From the NCBI RefSeq assembly GCF_000689415.1, contig NZ_HG322950.1:1674001-1738000 (forward strand): a stretch of 64,000 nucleotides of DNA, given 5' to 3'. Below the pieces are notes generated by a model that was not told the origin of the DNA, ran no database searches, and worked only from the letters and a program-made list of their open reading frames with translations. Position numbers and translations under genes: made by a program. This document shows positions 35,004 to 44,170 of this stretch, piece after piece; within the stretch, counting starts at the first letter, position 1; each line of letters starts with the position of its first letter. This DNA comes from Pseudomonas knackmussii B13 (lineage in GTDB: Bacteria; Pseudomonadota; Gammaproteobacteria; Pseudomonadales; Pseudomonadaceae).

Positions 35004-36011
35004 ATGAGCGCTACCGCCAAACTGAGCAAGGTCGACAAGGCCGCCATCCTCCTGCTGTCGCTCGGCGAGACCGACGCGGCGCAGGTGCTGCGGCACATGG
35101 GGCCGAAGGAAGTGCAGAAGGTCGGCGTGGCCATGGCGCAGATGCGCAACGTGCATCGCGAACAGGTCGAGCAGGTGATGGGCGAGTTCGTCGAGATCGT
35201 CGGCGACCAGACCAGCCTGGGCGTCGGCGCCGACAGCTACATCCGCAAGATGCTCACCCAGGCCCTGGGCGAGGACAAGGCGAACAACCTCATCGACCGT
35301 ATCCTGCTGGGCGGCAACACCAGCGGCCTGGACAGCCTGAAGTGGATGGAGCCGCGCGCCGTCGCCGACGTGATCCGCTACGAGCACCCGCAGATCCAGG
35401 CCATCGTGGTCGCCTACCTGGACCCCGACCAGGCTGCCGAAGTGCTCAGCCACTTCGACCACAAGGTGCGCCTGGACATCGTCCTGCGCGTGTCTTCGCT
35501 GAACACCGTGCAACCCTCGGCGCTGAAGGAACTCAACCTGATCCTCGAGAAGCAGTTCGCCGGCAACGCCAACTCCACCCGCACCACCATGGGCGGCGTG
35601 AAGCGCGCGGCGGACATCATGAACTTCCTCGACAGCGGCGTGGAAGGCGCGCTGATGGACGCCATCCGCGAGGTGGACGAAGACCTCTCCGGGCAGATCG
35701 AAGACCTCATGTTCGTCTTCGACAACCTCGCCGACGTCGACGACCGCGGCATCCAGGCGCTGCTGCGGGAAGTCTCCTCCGACGTGCTGGTGCTGGCGCT
35801 CAAAGGCTCCGACGAGGGCATCCGCGAGAAGATCTTCCGCAACATGTCCAAGCGTGCCGCCGAGCTGCTGCGCGACGACCTCGAGGCCAAGGGCCCGGTG
35901 CGCGTCAGCGAAGTGGAAGGTGCGCAGAAGGAAATCCTCACCATTGCCCGGCGCATGGCCGAATCCGGGGAAATCGTCCTCGGCGGCAAGGGCGGCGAGG
36001 AGATGATCTAA
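35004..36011 (+). CDS. fliG: Flagellar motor switch protein FliG
   Basis: 335 residues, the usual length. It forms the C ring, meets the stator for torque and switches direction. The N-terminal FliF-binding part has LSKVDKAAILLLSLGE; the middle and C-terminal armadillo parts follow, with the charged torque helix in DLMFVFDNLADVDDRGIQALLREV (in part). Its partners FliM and FliN are not in this window. Confidence 0.97.
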   Translation: MSATAKLSKVDKAAILLLSLGETDAAQVLRHMGPKEVQKVGVAMAQMRNVHREQVEQVMGEFVEIVGDQTSLGVGADSYIRKMLTQALGEDKANNLIDRILLGGNTSGLDSLKWMEPRAVADVIRYEHPQIQAIVVAYLDPDQAAEVLSHFDHKVRLDIVLRVSSLNTVQPSALKELNLILEKQFAGNANSTRTTMGGVKRAADIMNFLDSGVEGALMDAIREVDEDLSGQIEDLMFVFDNLADVDDRGIQALLREVSSDVLVLALKGSDEGIREKIFRNMSKRAAELLRDDLEAKGPVRVSEVEGAQKEILTIARRMAESGEIVLGGKGGEEMI

Positions 36012-36797
36012 GTGGTGAACCCAGGCAAGCCAAAGGGTGACGAAGATGCCGCCGGCCTGATCCGCGCGCGCGACGTTGCGGCCTTCGACCTGTGGTCGCT
36101 GCCCAGCTTCGACCCGGTGGTGGAGCGGCCGGAGCCCGAGCCGGAACCCGTGGTTGAAGAAATCCCCGAGATCGAGGAAGTCCCGGTCGAGGAAGTCAAA
36201 CCGCTGACGCTCGAAGAACTCGAGGCGATCCGCCAGGACGCCTACAATGAGGGCTTCGCCACCGGCGAGAAAGACGGTTTCCACAGCGGCCAGATGAAGG
36301 CCCGGCAAGAGGCCGAGGCGGTCCTGCAGGAACGCTTGAAGAGCCTGGAAACCCTGATGGGCCAGCTGTTCGAACCGATCGCCGAGCAGGATCAGCTGAT
36401 CGAGCAGGCCATGGTCAACCTGGTCAGCCAATTGGCGCGGCAGGTGATCCAGCGCGAACTGTCGACCGATTCCAGCCAGATCCGCCAGGTCCTGCGCGAG
36501 GCGCTCAAGCTGTTGCCGATGGGCGCGGAGAACATTCGCATCCACGTCAATCCGCAGGATTTCGAGCTGGTCAAGGCCATGCGCGATCGCCACGAGGAAA
36601 GCTGGCGCATCCTCGAAGACGACGCGCTGCTCCCCGGCGGCTGCCGCATCGAGACCGAACATTCGCGTATCGACGCGAGCATCGAGACGCGCCTGGCGCA
36701 GGCCAGCAAGCAGCTCTTCGAGCAGCAGCGCGACCAGGCCACGCACGCCCTGGAGCCGGACCTGCACATCGACCTGGATGCGCCCCATGCGTCTTGA
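36012..36797 (+). CDS. fliH: Flagellar export ATPase regulator FliH
   Basis: 261 residues. It binds FliI and controls its ATPase activity at the export gate. The N-terminal part is very acidic with PEPEPEP and EEIPEIEEVPVEEV runs (about 35-65). Helical GxxxG-like segments (NEGFATGEKDGFHSGQ) and a C-terminal FliH domain follow. The start is GTG at 36012, directly after the fliG TAA; GTG 36015 is also possible. It overlaps fliI by 11 bases. Confidence 0.93.
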   Translation: MVNPGKPKGDEDAAGLIRARDVAAFDLWSLPSFDPVVERPEPEPEPVVEEIPEIEEVPVEEVKPLTLEELEAIRQDAYNEGFATGEKDGFHSGQMKARQEAEAVLQERLKSLETLMGQLFEPIAEQDQLIEQAMVNLVSQLARQVIQRELSTDSSQIRQVLREALKLLPMGAENIRIHVNPQDFELVKAMRDRHEESWRILEDDALLPGGCRIETEHSRIDASIETRLAQASKQLFEQQRDQATHALEPDLHIDLDAPHAS

Positions 36798-38142
36798 CCG
36801 GGTGAGCTTTGCCAAGCGCCTGGAAGGCTATGTCGAGGCCACTCGACTGCCATCGCAACCGGTGGTCGAGGGCCGCCTGCTGCGCATGGTCGGCCTGACC
36901 CTGGAAGCCGAGGGCCTGCAGGCCGCGGTGGGCAGCCGCTGCCTGGTGATCAACGACGGCGGCTATCACCCGGTGCAGGTGGAAGCCGAGGTCATGGGCT
37001 TCTCCGGCAACAAGATTTTCCTCATGCCGGTGGGCAGCCTCGTCGGCATCGCTCCCGGCGCCCGCGTGGTGCCGCTGCCGGACAGCGGCCGCCTGCCGAT
37101 GGGCATGTCGATGCTCGGCCGCGTGGTCGACGGTGTCGGCCGTGCACTCGACGGCAAGGGCGGGATGCGCGCCGAAGACTGGGTGCCGATGGACGGCCCG
37201 GTGATCAACCCGCTGGCGCGCGAGCCTATCCACGAACCCATGGACGTCGGCATCCGCTCGATCAACTCGCTGCTTACAGTCGGTCGCGGCCAGCGCCTGG
37301 GCCTGTTCGCCGGTACCGGCGTGGGTAAGTCGGTGCTGCTGGGCATGATGACCAAGTTCACCAAGGCCGACATCATCGTGGTCGGGCTGATTGGCGAACG
37401 GGGCCGCGAGGTCAAGGAATTCATCGAACACATCCTCGGCGAGGAAGGCCTCAAGCGTTCCGTAGTGGTCGCATCCCCCGCCGACGATGCGCCGCTGATG
37501 CGCCTGCGCGCGGCGCAGTACTGCACGCGTATCGCCGAATACTTCCGCGACAAGGGCAAGAACGTCCTGCTGCTGATGGATTCGCTGACCCGCTACGCCC
37601 AGGCGCAACGCGAGATCGCCCTGGCCATCGGCGAGCCGCCGGCGACCAAGGGCTATCCGCCGTCGGTGTTCGCCAAGCTGCCGCGCCTGGTGGAACGTGC
37701 CGGCAATGGCGAAAAGGGCGGCGGCTCGATCACCGCCTTCTACACCGTGCTCAGCGAGGGCGACGACCAGCAGGACCCGATCGCCGACGCCGCGCGCGGC
37801 GTGCTCGACGGCCACTTCGTGCTGTCGCGCCGACTGGCCGAGGAAGGTCACTATCCGGCCATCGACATCGAGGCTTCGATCAGCCGGGTAATGCCGCAGG
37901 TGGTCAGCCCCGAGCAATTGCAGAACGCCCAGCGCTTCAAGCAGCTGTGGTCGCGCTACCAGCAGAGCCGCGACCTGATCAGCGTCGGCGCCTACGTTGC
38001 CGGCGGCGACGCCGAGACGGACCTTGCGATCCAGCGCTTCCCGGTGATGCGCCAGTTCCTGCGCCAGGGCCTGACGGAAAGCCAGAGCCTCGACGACAGC
38101 AGCCTGTTGCTCGACGCCGTGCTGACTGGCAAGGCCGGTTGA
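36787..38142 (+). CDS. fliI: Flagellum-specific export ATPase FliI
   Basis: 451-residue F1-beta-like ATPase that powers entry of substrates into the type III export gate. Walker A is GLFAGTGVGKSVL, Walker B is VLLLMDSLTRYAQAQREIAL, with IGERGREVKEF between. The ATG at 36787 (MRLDRVSFAKRLEGY) matches the family; ATG 36778 would add three residues. It overlaps the fliH end. Confidence 0.97.
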   Translation: MRLDRVSFAKRLEGYVEATRLPSQPVVEGRLLRMVGLTLEAEGLQAAVGSRCLVINDGGYHPVQVEAEVMGFSGNKIFLMPVGSLVGIAPGARVVPLPDSGRLPMGMSMLGRVVDGVGRALDGKGGMRAEDWVPMDGPVINPLAREPIHEPMDVGIRSINSLLTVGRGQRLGLFAGTGVGKSVLLGMMTKFTKADIIVVGLIGERGREVKEFIEHILGEEGLKRSVVVASPADDAPLMRLRAAQYCTRIAEYFRDKGKNVLLLMDSLTRYAQAQREIALAIGEPPATKGYPPSVFAKLPRLVERAGNGEKGGGSITAFYTVLSEGDDQQDPIADAARGVLDGHFVLSRRLAEEGHYPAIDIEASISRVMPQVVSPEQLQNAQRFKQLWSRYQQSRDLISVGAYVAGGDAETDLAIQRFPVMRQFLRQGLTESQSLDDSSLLLDAVLTGKAG

Positions 38143-38182
38143 GGTCGCTCTGAATGTCCCGTGTAGCTGACGAGGGTCGTCC

Positions 38183-38626
38183 ATGAACCGCCGCGCCGAA
38201 CGCCTGGCGCCGGTCGTGGACATGGCCCTGAAAGCCGAGCGCGAGGCCGCGCGGCAGCTCGGCCAGGCGCAGAACCAACTGCTCCAGGTACAGCGCAAGA
38301 TGGCCGAACTGGAACGCTTTCGCGGCGACTACCAGCAGCAATGGATCGAGCGCGGCCAGCACGGCGTCAGCGGTCAGTGGCTGATGAACTACCAGCGCTT
38401 CCTCTCGCAGCTGGAAACCGCCGTGGAGCAGCAGGGCCGCAGCCTGACCTGGCACCAGGACGTGGTCGACAAGGCCCGCGCCAGCTGGCAGGAGAAGTAC
38501 GCCCGCCTCGAAGGCCTGCGCAAGCTGGTCGAACGCTACCGCCAGGAAGCGCAGTTGCTGGCGGACAAGCAGGAACAGAAGCAGCTCGACGAGTTCGCCC
38601 AGCGCCTCAAGCCAAGCGCGTACTGA
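38183..38626 (+). CDS. fliJ: Flagellar export protein FliJ
   Basis: 147-residue coiled-coil protein that inserts in the FliI hexamer and links it to FlhA, also escorting export chaperones. The sequence is almost entirely helical and charged (LAPVVDMALKAEREAARQLG; YQQQWIERGQHGVSGQWLMNYQRFLSQLE, in part). It is the last gene of the fliE unit, 40 bases after fliI. No strong terminator follows. Confidence 0.95.
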   Translation: MNRRAERLAPVVDMALKAEREAARQLGQAQNQLLQVQRKMAELERFRGDYQQQWIERGQHGVSGQWLMNYQRFLSQLETAVEQQGRSLTWHQDVVDKARASWQEKYARLEGLRKLVERYRQEAQLLADKQEQKQLDEFAQRLKPSAY

Positions 38627-38683
38627 GGCCTTCCTGCTAGGCTTCGGCGCACGTTGCACCCGATTCGTCCGAGAACCTCGCCG

Positions 38684-39328
38684 ATGCCGTTCAATCGCGC
38701 CCTGCTGCAAACCCATCCGCGCCTGTTGATTGCCGCAGCTGCCGGCCTGCTGCTGGCCCTGGCGGCCAATCCGCTGGCGCCGCTGCCGCGCGCACTGGCC
38801 GGCTGGAACCTGACGGCCTGGCTCTACGTGCTGCTGATCGCCGGCCATGCCGCGCGCTCGCGCGCCGAGGAGGTACGGCGCCTGGCCGAGATCGAGGACG
38901 AGAATGCCCGTGCGGTGCTGGCAATCGCCTGTCTAGCGGCGCTCGCAAGCCTGGTCGCCATCGTGTTCGAACTGGCCGGCGCGCATGACCTGCAGGGCAG
39001 CGCCAAGTTGCTGCGCTATGTCTTCACCGGCAGCACCGTGCTCGGTTCCTGGTTCTTCATCGGCACGCTCTTCAGCATGCATTACGCGCGGCTGTACTAC
39101 AGCGCCGAGCAGCCACCGCTGCACTTCCCCGACGCGCAGCTGCAGCCGGACTACTGGGACTTCGCCTACTTCGCCTTCACCATCAGCGTCGCCGTGCAGA
39201 CCTCCGACGTGAGCATCGTCTCGCCGGCGATGCGCAAGCTGGTGCTGGTGCAGTCCATCGTGTTCTTCCTGTTCAACACCGCGATCCTCGGCCTGAGCAT
39301 CAACATCGCCGCCGGCCTCATCGGCTGA
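38684..39328 (+). CDS. DUF1345 integral membrane protein
   Basis: 214 residues with about five or six hydrophobic segments. The family signature FSMHYARLYY ... PDYWDFAYFAFTISVAVQTSDV is clear. Function is not known. It is convergent with trkH, with only six bases between them. It starts 57 bases after fliJ and may be read through from the fliE unit, but nothing ties it to flagella. Confidence 0.85.
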   Translation: MPFNRALLQTHPRLLIAAAAGLLLALAANPLAPLPRALAGWNLTAWLYVLLIAGHAARSRAEEVRRLAEIEDENARAVLAIACLAALASLVAIVFELAGAHDLQGSAKLLRYVFTGSTVLGSWFFIGTLFSMHYARLYYSAEQPPLHFPDAQLQPDYWDFAYFAFTISVAVQTSDVSIVSPAMRKLVLVQSIVFFLFNTAILGLSINIAAGLIG

Positions 39329-39334
39329 CGCGAG

Positions 39335-40789
39335 TCAGTGCCGCCAGAAGGCCGGGGTGAACAGCACCAGCACGGTGAGGATCTCCAGGCGGCCGAAGAG
39401 CATGCCGAAGGACAGCAGCCACTTGGCCGCATCCGGCAGCGGTGCGAAGTTGCCCGACGGGCCGATGATCGGCCCCATCCCCGGCCCCACGCCGGCCACG
39501 GTGCTGGCAGCACCGGTCAGTGCGGTCATCCAGTCCAGGCCGAGGAAGGTCAGGGCCAGGCCCAGGCCGGCCACGGTCGCGCCGAAGAAGAACGAGAAGG
39601 TCAGGATCGAGCGCACGATCTCCTCGTCCAGGCGGTGGCCGTTGTAGCGCTGGCTGAGCACCGCGCGCGGGTGGATCAGCTGGTACAGGCTGCTCCTGAG
39701 CAGGATGAAGGCGACCTGGAAGCGGAAGATCTTCAGGCCGCCGGCGGTGGAGCCGGAGCAGCCGCCGATGAAGCCCAGGTAGAAGAACACCATGATCGAG
39801 AAGTGGCCCCAGAGGCTGTAGTCGCCCAGGGCGAAGCCGGTGGTGGTGACCACCGAGGTGACGTTCACCGCGACGATGCGGAAGGCGTCGGGCCAGGACA
39901 GATTCGAGTTGAACGCGTACCAGGTGCCCATCACCAGCCAGGTGAACACCAGCAGGCCGAGGAAGCCGCGTACCTGGTGGTCCTTGTACAGCGCCTTGCG
40001 GTGCCCGCGCAGGGTGGCGACGTAGAGGGCGAAGGGCAGGCTGCCGAGGATCATCAGCACCACCGCCACCCAGTGCACCGCCGGCTGGTGCCACTTGGCC
40101 AGGGACTGGTCGGAGGTGGAGAAACCGCCGGTGGAGATCGCCGACATGGCGTGGTTGAGCGAATCGAACAGACCCATGCCGGCCCACCACAGCGCCAGGG
40201 TGCCGAGGAGGGTGATGCCGACGTACACCCCGACGATGTACTTGGCGACCATGTGCGAGCGCGGCATGACCTTGTCGCTGCGATCCGAGGACTCGGTCTG
40301 GAACAGGCGCATGCCGCCGATGCGCAGCATCGGCAGGATGGCCACTGCCATGCCGATGAAGCCGATGCCGCCCAGCCAGTGCAGCAGCGAGCGCCAGATG
40401 AGGATGCCCGGCGACATGCCGTCGAGCCCGCTGAGCACGGTGGAGCCGGTGGCGGTGATGCCCGACATGCTCTCGAAGATGGCGTCGGTGAAGCTCATGT
40501 GGCGCGCGAGGATGAAGGGCAGGGCGGAGAAGAAGCAGACGATGATCCAGCTCGACACCGTGAGCATGTACATGTCGCGCGGACGCAGGCGCACCTGCTC
40601 GGGGCGGCCGGGCAGGACCATGCCCAGGCCGGCGATCAGCGTCAGCAGGCTCGACCAGAGGAAGGGCGAGATCTCATGCGCGCGGTGGTAGTGGAAGAGG
40701 GTGGCCACGGGCACCAGCATGGCCACCGCCAGGGTGATCAGGAACAGGCCGATGATGTATCCGAGGATGCGTAGGGTCGGCAAAGCCAT
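39335..40789 (-). CDS. trkH: Trk potassium uptake system permease TrkH
   Basis: 484-residue inner-membrane K+ permease with four pore-loop repeats. The filter-like motifs SGITATGSTVL, SAISTGGFST, TTTGFALGDY and VAGVGPGMGP are visible. It works with cytoplasmic TrkA, which is not in this window. The end is convergent with the DUF1345 gene. A 438-base REP-rich region lies upstream. Confidence 0.95.
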   Translation of the reverse strand: MALPTLRILGYIIGLFLITLAVAMLVPVATLFHYHRAHEISPFLWSSLLTLIAGLGMVLPGRPEQVRLRPRDMYMLTVSSWIIVCFFSALPFILARHMSFTDAIFESMSGITATGSTVLSGLDGMSPGILIWRSLLHWLGGIGFIGMAVAILPMLRIGGMRLFQTESSDRSDKVMPRSHMVAKYIVGVYVGITLLGTLALWWAGMGLFDSLNHAMSAISTGGFSTSDQSLAKWHQPAVHWVAVVLMILGSLPFALYVATLRGHRKALYKDHQVRGFLGLLVFTWLVMGTWYAFNSNLSWPDAFRIVAVNVTSVVTTTGFALGDYSLWGHFSIMVFFYLGFIGGCSGSTAGGLKIFRFQVAFILLRSSLYQLIHPRAVLSQRYNGHRLDEEIVRSILTFSFFFGATVAGLGLALTFLGLDWMTALTGAASTVAGVGPGMGPIIGPSGNFAPLPDAAKWLLSFGMLFGRLEILTVLVLFTPAFWRH

Positions 40790-41227
40790 GGGGCGCGCTC
40801 AGCGGTCGTAAACGCGCAAGTCTACCTGCCGCCGGGCCGCCGTGCAGTGCTTCGCGGGCGTCTGAGGGAGCGTGCCCTTCTGTAGGAGCAGATCCTATCC
40901 GCGAAAAACCCGCGCTCATCTCCCATTCAGGAGCGCGCTTGGCGCGCTTCGCGGGCAAGGTCCGCTTGTGTTTTCTGGGTGATACCCCTTCGGGCCAGCG
41001 CAAGCGCTGTTCGCGATGAAGCCGCGTCCCGCGTTCGCGGGGATGACGCAGGAGAAAGCGAATCTTAGTCCCGTCACTCCCGCGAACGCGGGAGCCCAGA
41101 AGGCAGTTGCTCCTACATGGGGTGCTAACAGCGGCGGATTGCGCACGACTATCGCTTCACCCCCTGCGCTGATGAGAACCCATTGCGTCTACAATGTGCG
41201 TCTTTGCGTTCTTGCCGGAGGTAGCCC
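40790..41227. other. Intergenic region trkH-nitroreductase with REP elements
   Basis: 438 bases with no convincing gene. 40880-40912 and 40927-40958 carry GGAGCGGA-like REP palindromes. 41027-41048 and 41072-41093 form a head-to-head pair of a different family (see repeat entry). The last about 100 bases must contain promoters for the divergent genes; none is obvious. Confidence 0.7.
41027..41093. repeat. Inverted pair of TCCCGCG-type palindromes
   Basis: TCCCGCGTTCGCGGGGATGACG (22 bases, of which the first 15 are palindromic) at 41027-41048 faces CGTCACTCCCGCGAACGCGG at 41072-41091. The two arms match at 20 of 22 positions when inverted. This is a dispersed bacterial REP type distinct from the GTAGGAGCGGA family. 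Confidence 0.7.
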
Positions 41228-41788
41228 ATGGAGGCTTACGAAACGCTGCTCAAACGAGTTTCCCATGCCCGCCTGGGCGAGCCGGCGCCCAGCGCCGAGC
41301 AGCTCGATCGGCTGTTCCGTGTGGCGCTGCGCGCGCCGGATCACGGTCAGCTGCGGCCTTGGCGCTTCCTCACCGTCGAGGGCGATGCTCGTGTGCAATT
41401 GGGCGAACTCTTCGCTCGCGCCCTGAGTGCGGAGCAACCCGACGCCACCCCCGAAGCCTTGGCCAAGGCGCGGGCCATGCCGATGCGTGCGCCGACTCTG
41501 GTGGTCGCCATCGCGCGTCTGCAGGACCACCCGAAGGTGCCGGAGATCGAGCAGATGCTGGCGGCCGGCTGCGCGGCCTATGGCGTGGTGCAGGGCGCTT
41601 TCGTGGAAGGGTTGGGTGCCATGTGGCGCACTGGCGCCATGGCGTTCGATCCCGTGGTGCGCGATGGACTGGGGCTGGCCGCCAACGAACGCATCGTCGG
41701 TTTCATCTACCTGGGCACGCCGATCGGCGAGCTGCGTCAGCCGGTCGCGCTCGATCCGGCGGACTTCGTCAGCGCCTGGCGGGGCTGA
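41228..41788 (+). CDS. Nitroreductase family protein, YdjA-like
   Basis: 186-residue FMN-dependent oxidoreductase of the small YdjA type. The N-terminal part has ALRAPDHGQLRPWRFLTV, the FMN/phosphate region; the later part has AYGVVQGAFVEGLGAMWRTG and NERIVGFIYLGTP. Substrate unknown. The last 20 bases overlap the end of the opposite-strand gene at 41769-42230. Confidence 0.9.
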   Translation: MEAYETLLKRVSHARLGEPAPSAEQLDRLFRVALRAPDHGQLRPWRFLTVEGDARVQLGELFARALSAEQPDATPEALAKARAMPMRAPTLVVAIARLQDHPKVPEIEQMLAAGCAAYGVVQGAFVEGLGAMWRTGAMAFDPVVRDGLGLAANERIVGFIYLGTPIGELRQPVALDPADFVSAWRG

Positions 41789-42230
41789 GCGGCAGTTCCA
41801 GGCGTACCTTCCAGTGGTTGCCGCTGGTTCGCCAGCGCAGCCGTCCGCCCTGCCAGGCCGCCAGTCTCTGCGCGCCGGGGGGGGCCCGCGGCAGCCAGCG
41901 GCGGGCCTGGGCGTCATCGCCGTCGAGGTCGACGCGCAAGGCGCCACGCTGCAGGCCAAGGCCCAGCGCTACGGCTGCGTCGTCCTGCCATTCCACGGCA
42001 TCGGCCAGTAGCGCATCCAGCGCTTGCTGCAAGGCCTCCGGCCAGCTCAGCAGCGGCCAGGTGCCGCCCGCCGGCAGGCTGAGGCGCAATTCCGGCCAGC
42101 GCCGCCGCCAGCGTTGCGCGAGCAGGCCGAGCTCCACCGCCATGACCAGGCTTTGCGGCTCGGCGCCGGGATTTTCCGGTAGCAGAGGCATCGGCAGGGC
42201 GACGGGCGACATCAGTGCGGTTGCGTTCAT
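41769..42230 (-). CDS. Hypothetical protein resembling a degenerate histidine-kinase ATPase domain
   Basis: 153 residues. I do not recognise a named family. The pattern FxxxxP-like RWRRRWPELRLSLPAGGTWPLLSWPEALQQALDALLADAV (seen in part) resembles the N-box helix of kinase ATPase domains, and the end GGRLRWRTSGNHWKVRLELPL resembles their last strands. The N-box Asn and the G1/G2 glycine boxes are missing, so ATP binding is doubtful. It follows the Cpx sensor gene by 14 bases on the same strand, so co-transcription is likely. Confidence 0.65.
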   Translation of the reverse strand: MNATALMSPVALPMPLLPENPGAEPQSLVMAVELGLLAQRWRRRWPELRLSLPAGGTWPLLSWPEALQQALDALLADAVEWQDDAAVALGLGLQRGALRVDLDGDDAQARRWLPRAPPGAQRLAAWQGGRLRWRTSGNHWKVRLELPLSPARR

Positions 42231-42244
42231 GGCAGGCTCCGCGG

Positions 42245-43603
42245 TCAGACGTGAGGGCGGGTGAGCGGCACTTCGATGCTCGCCACGAACCCGCCTTCCG
42301 GGTGATTGCTCAGGCGCAGGCGCCCGGCGTGGCGTTCCACCGCGCGTCGGGCGATGGCCAGGCCCAGGCCATGGCCCGGGCTGTCCTGGTTAGGCGCGCG
42401 GTAGAAAGGTTCGCCGAGCTGCCCCAGATGCGCGGCGTCGGCGCCCGGACCGTGGTCGCGCACGCGCAGATGCAGCAGGTGGCCGTCGCTGTCGGCCTCG
42501 ACTTCCAGCGGCTTGCCCGGCGGGTTGAAGCGCAGGGCGTTGCGCAGCAGGTTGTCCAGTGCGCGTTCGAGCATGTCCGGCCAGCCGTCGAGCGCCAGGT
42601 CTTCGGGCACGCGCAACTGGATGTGCTGTTCCGGCGCGAGCAACTGGGCGTCCTCGCGCAGGCGTTCGAGCATCGGCAGCAGGGCGATCTTGCTGGCCGG
42701 CCCGGGATCGGCGTCGAGGCGGGCGAGGGCGAGGATCTCGGCGATCAGCGCCTCCAGGCGGTCGCACTCCTGCTCCAGGCGCGGCCACATGTTGGCGCGC
42801 TGTTCCGGCGTGGCCCGCTCGGCCAGGGCCAGGGCGATACGCAGGCGCGCCAGCGGCGAGCGCAGCTCGTGGGAGACGTCGCGCAGCAACTGGCGCTGGC
42901 TGCTGATCAGCCGCTGCAGGCGTGCGCCCATGCGGTTGAAGTCGCGTGCCAGCACGCCCAGCTCGTCACCGCGGCGCGCCAGCAGGGCCAGGCTGTCCTG
43001 CTGGTAGGCGGTCTGGCCGAGGTCATGCACGGCGCGGCGCAGGCGGTTCAGCGGGCGGGTGATGGAGAGGGTCAGCAGCAGGCTGAAGATGGTCAGCACC
43101 ACCAGGGCGATGCCCAGGGCGCTGAGCGGCCACAGCAGGCTGCCGCGATGCCAGGCCTCCAGGGCGCCGTGCGGAATTCGGTAGATGAACAGGTAGGTGT
43201 GGTCGGTCTGCGCGCTGGTGTATTCCTGGCTCAGCTGGCGCCAGGGGAAGCGCGGCAGGTTCTGCGGGTTGAAGCCTGCCTCGGGCCGTTTCGGCGGACG
43301 CGGCAGGTAGGTGCCGTCGACCAGGCGCTGCCCGGTTTCGTCGAGCACCTGCACCGACAGGTCGAAGTCGTGGCGGCGCTGCTCCAGCAGCTGCTGTGCG
43401 GCGGCGGGCCCTTGGTTCTCATAGAGCACCGTCCACTGCTTGGCCAGGTCGTGCAGGCCGGGGTAGCGGGCGATGACCCAGGTGTCTTGATTGAGCGCGC
43501 GGCCGAGCAGGATGGAGAGCCCCGCGACCAGCAGCAGGGCAAGCCAGAAAGCGGCGAGAATCCGCCAGAAAAGCGATCGCATGGTCTTTCGGTTCAGTCG
43601 CAT
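42245..43603 (-). CDS. cpxS: Envelope-stress sensor histidine kinase, Cpx type
   Basis: 452-residue inner-membrane kinase. TM1 is about 12-32 and TM2 about 165-188, with a periplasmic sensor between and a HAMP region after. The phospho-acceptor His is in LRDVSHELRSPLARLR. ATPase boxes are NLLRNALRFNPPG, DHGPGAD and GHGLGLAIARRAV. From memory, the gene order cpxR, Spy/CpxP-like, kinase matches PA3204-PA3206. The start at 43603 has a weak ribosome site; ATG 43582 is an alternative. Confidence 0.88.
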   Translation of the reverse strand: MRLNRKTMRSLFWRILAAFWLALLLVAGLSILLGRALNQDTWVIARYPGLHDLAKQWTVLYENQGPAAAQQLLEQRRHDFDLSVQVLDETGQRLVDGTYLPRPPKRPEAGFNPQNLPRFPWRQLSQEYTSAQTDHTYLFIYRIPHGALEAWHRGSLLWPLSALGIALVVLTIFSLLLTLSITRPLNRLRRAVHDLGQTAYQQDSLALLARRGDELGVLARDFNRMGARLQRLISSQRQLLRDVSHELRSPLARLRIALALAERATPEQRANMWPRLEQECDRLEALIAEILALARLDADPGPASKIALLPMLERLREDAQLLAPEQHIQLRVPEDLALDGWPDMLERALDNLLRNALRFNPPGKPLEVEADSDGHLLHLRVRDHGPGADAAHLGQLGEPFYRAPNQDSPGHGLGLAIARRAVERHAGRLRLSNHPEGGFVASIEVPLTRPHV

Positions 43604-43676
43604 CGGCCTGCTCGGGTCGGGGTTTCATGAATGACGAAACGCCGGGTGGATGCCCGGCGTTTCGTGTGGGTTGCCG

Positions 43677-44126
43677 TCAGTTGGTCTTGGCGTCCGCCGG
43701 CGCTTTCTGCTTCGCGGCCCATTCGGCCTTGCGCTGCTCGCGCTTGGCCTTGATTTCGTCGAACTTCTTCTGCTGATCCGGGGTGAGCAGGCCGCGGATG
43801 CTCTGGTCGGTCTTGTCGCGGTTGGCCTTGAGCTCGTCTTGCATGGCCTTGCGTTCAGCGGCCGGCAGCTTGTTGAAGTACTTTTCGGTGATCTCGTGGC
43901 GCGACTTCATCGAATCGCCCATCAGCTTGCCGATCTGCTCGCGCTGCTCCTGGGTCAGGTTCAGCTCGCGCATCGGGCCGCCGTGGCCGAAGTGCTTGCC
44001 GCCGTGGCCATCCATCATCGGAGCGCCGGCGGGGGGCGGCGGGACGTCGCTCGGTGCCTGGGTGGCGGCCATCGCCAGGGTCGGCAGGGTGGCGGCGAAC
44101 AGCAGGGCGGTGAGGGGCTTGCGCAT
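43677..44126 (-). CDS. Periplasmic Spy/CpxP-like LTXXQ protein
   Basis: 149 residues. A signal peptide (cleavage after LAMA, about residue 19-20) precedes a mature helical protein with the two LTXXQ motifs, NLTQEQREQ and LLTPDQQKK. A His/Met-rich stretch (MMDGHGGKHFGHGG) suggests metal binding. Family members are periplasmic chaperones and negative regulators of Cpx sensors. ATG 44126 has a good AAAGGAGA site. A CpxR-type box lies 83 bases upstream. The gene sits between regulator and kinase genes. Confidence 0.88.
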   Translation of the reverse strand: MRKPLTALLFAATLPTLAMAATQAPSDVPPPPAGAPMMDGHGGKHFGHGGPMRELNLTQEQREQIGKLMGDSMKSRHEITEKYFNKLPAAERKAMQDELKANRDKTDQSIRGLLTPDQQKKFDEIKAKREQRKAEWAAKQKAPADAKTN

Positions 44127-44170
44127 GAAACTTCTCCTTTCGTGGACCGGTTTCTGAACCGGATGTGCCC

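Noticed and set aside
33189..36815. A 1208-codon minus-strand open frame opposite fliF, fliG and fliH
   Set aside because: It is antisense to three clear flagellar genes and has His/Leu/Ala/Val-biased composition typical of shadow frames in high-GC DNA.
39338..40774. A 478-codon plus-strand open frame opposite trkH
   Set aside because: Charged, repetitive composition (EEGQGQ, HHQHGHP types) and exact overlap with a well-supported TrkH gene.
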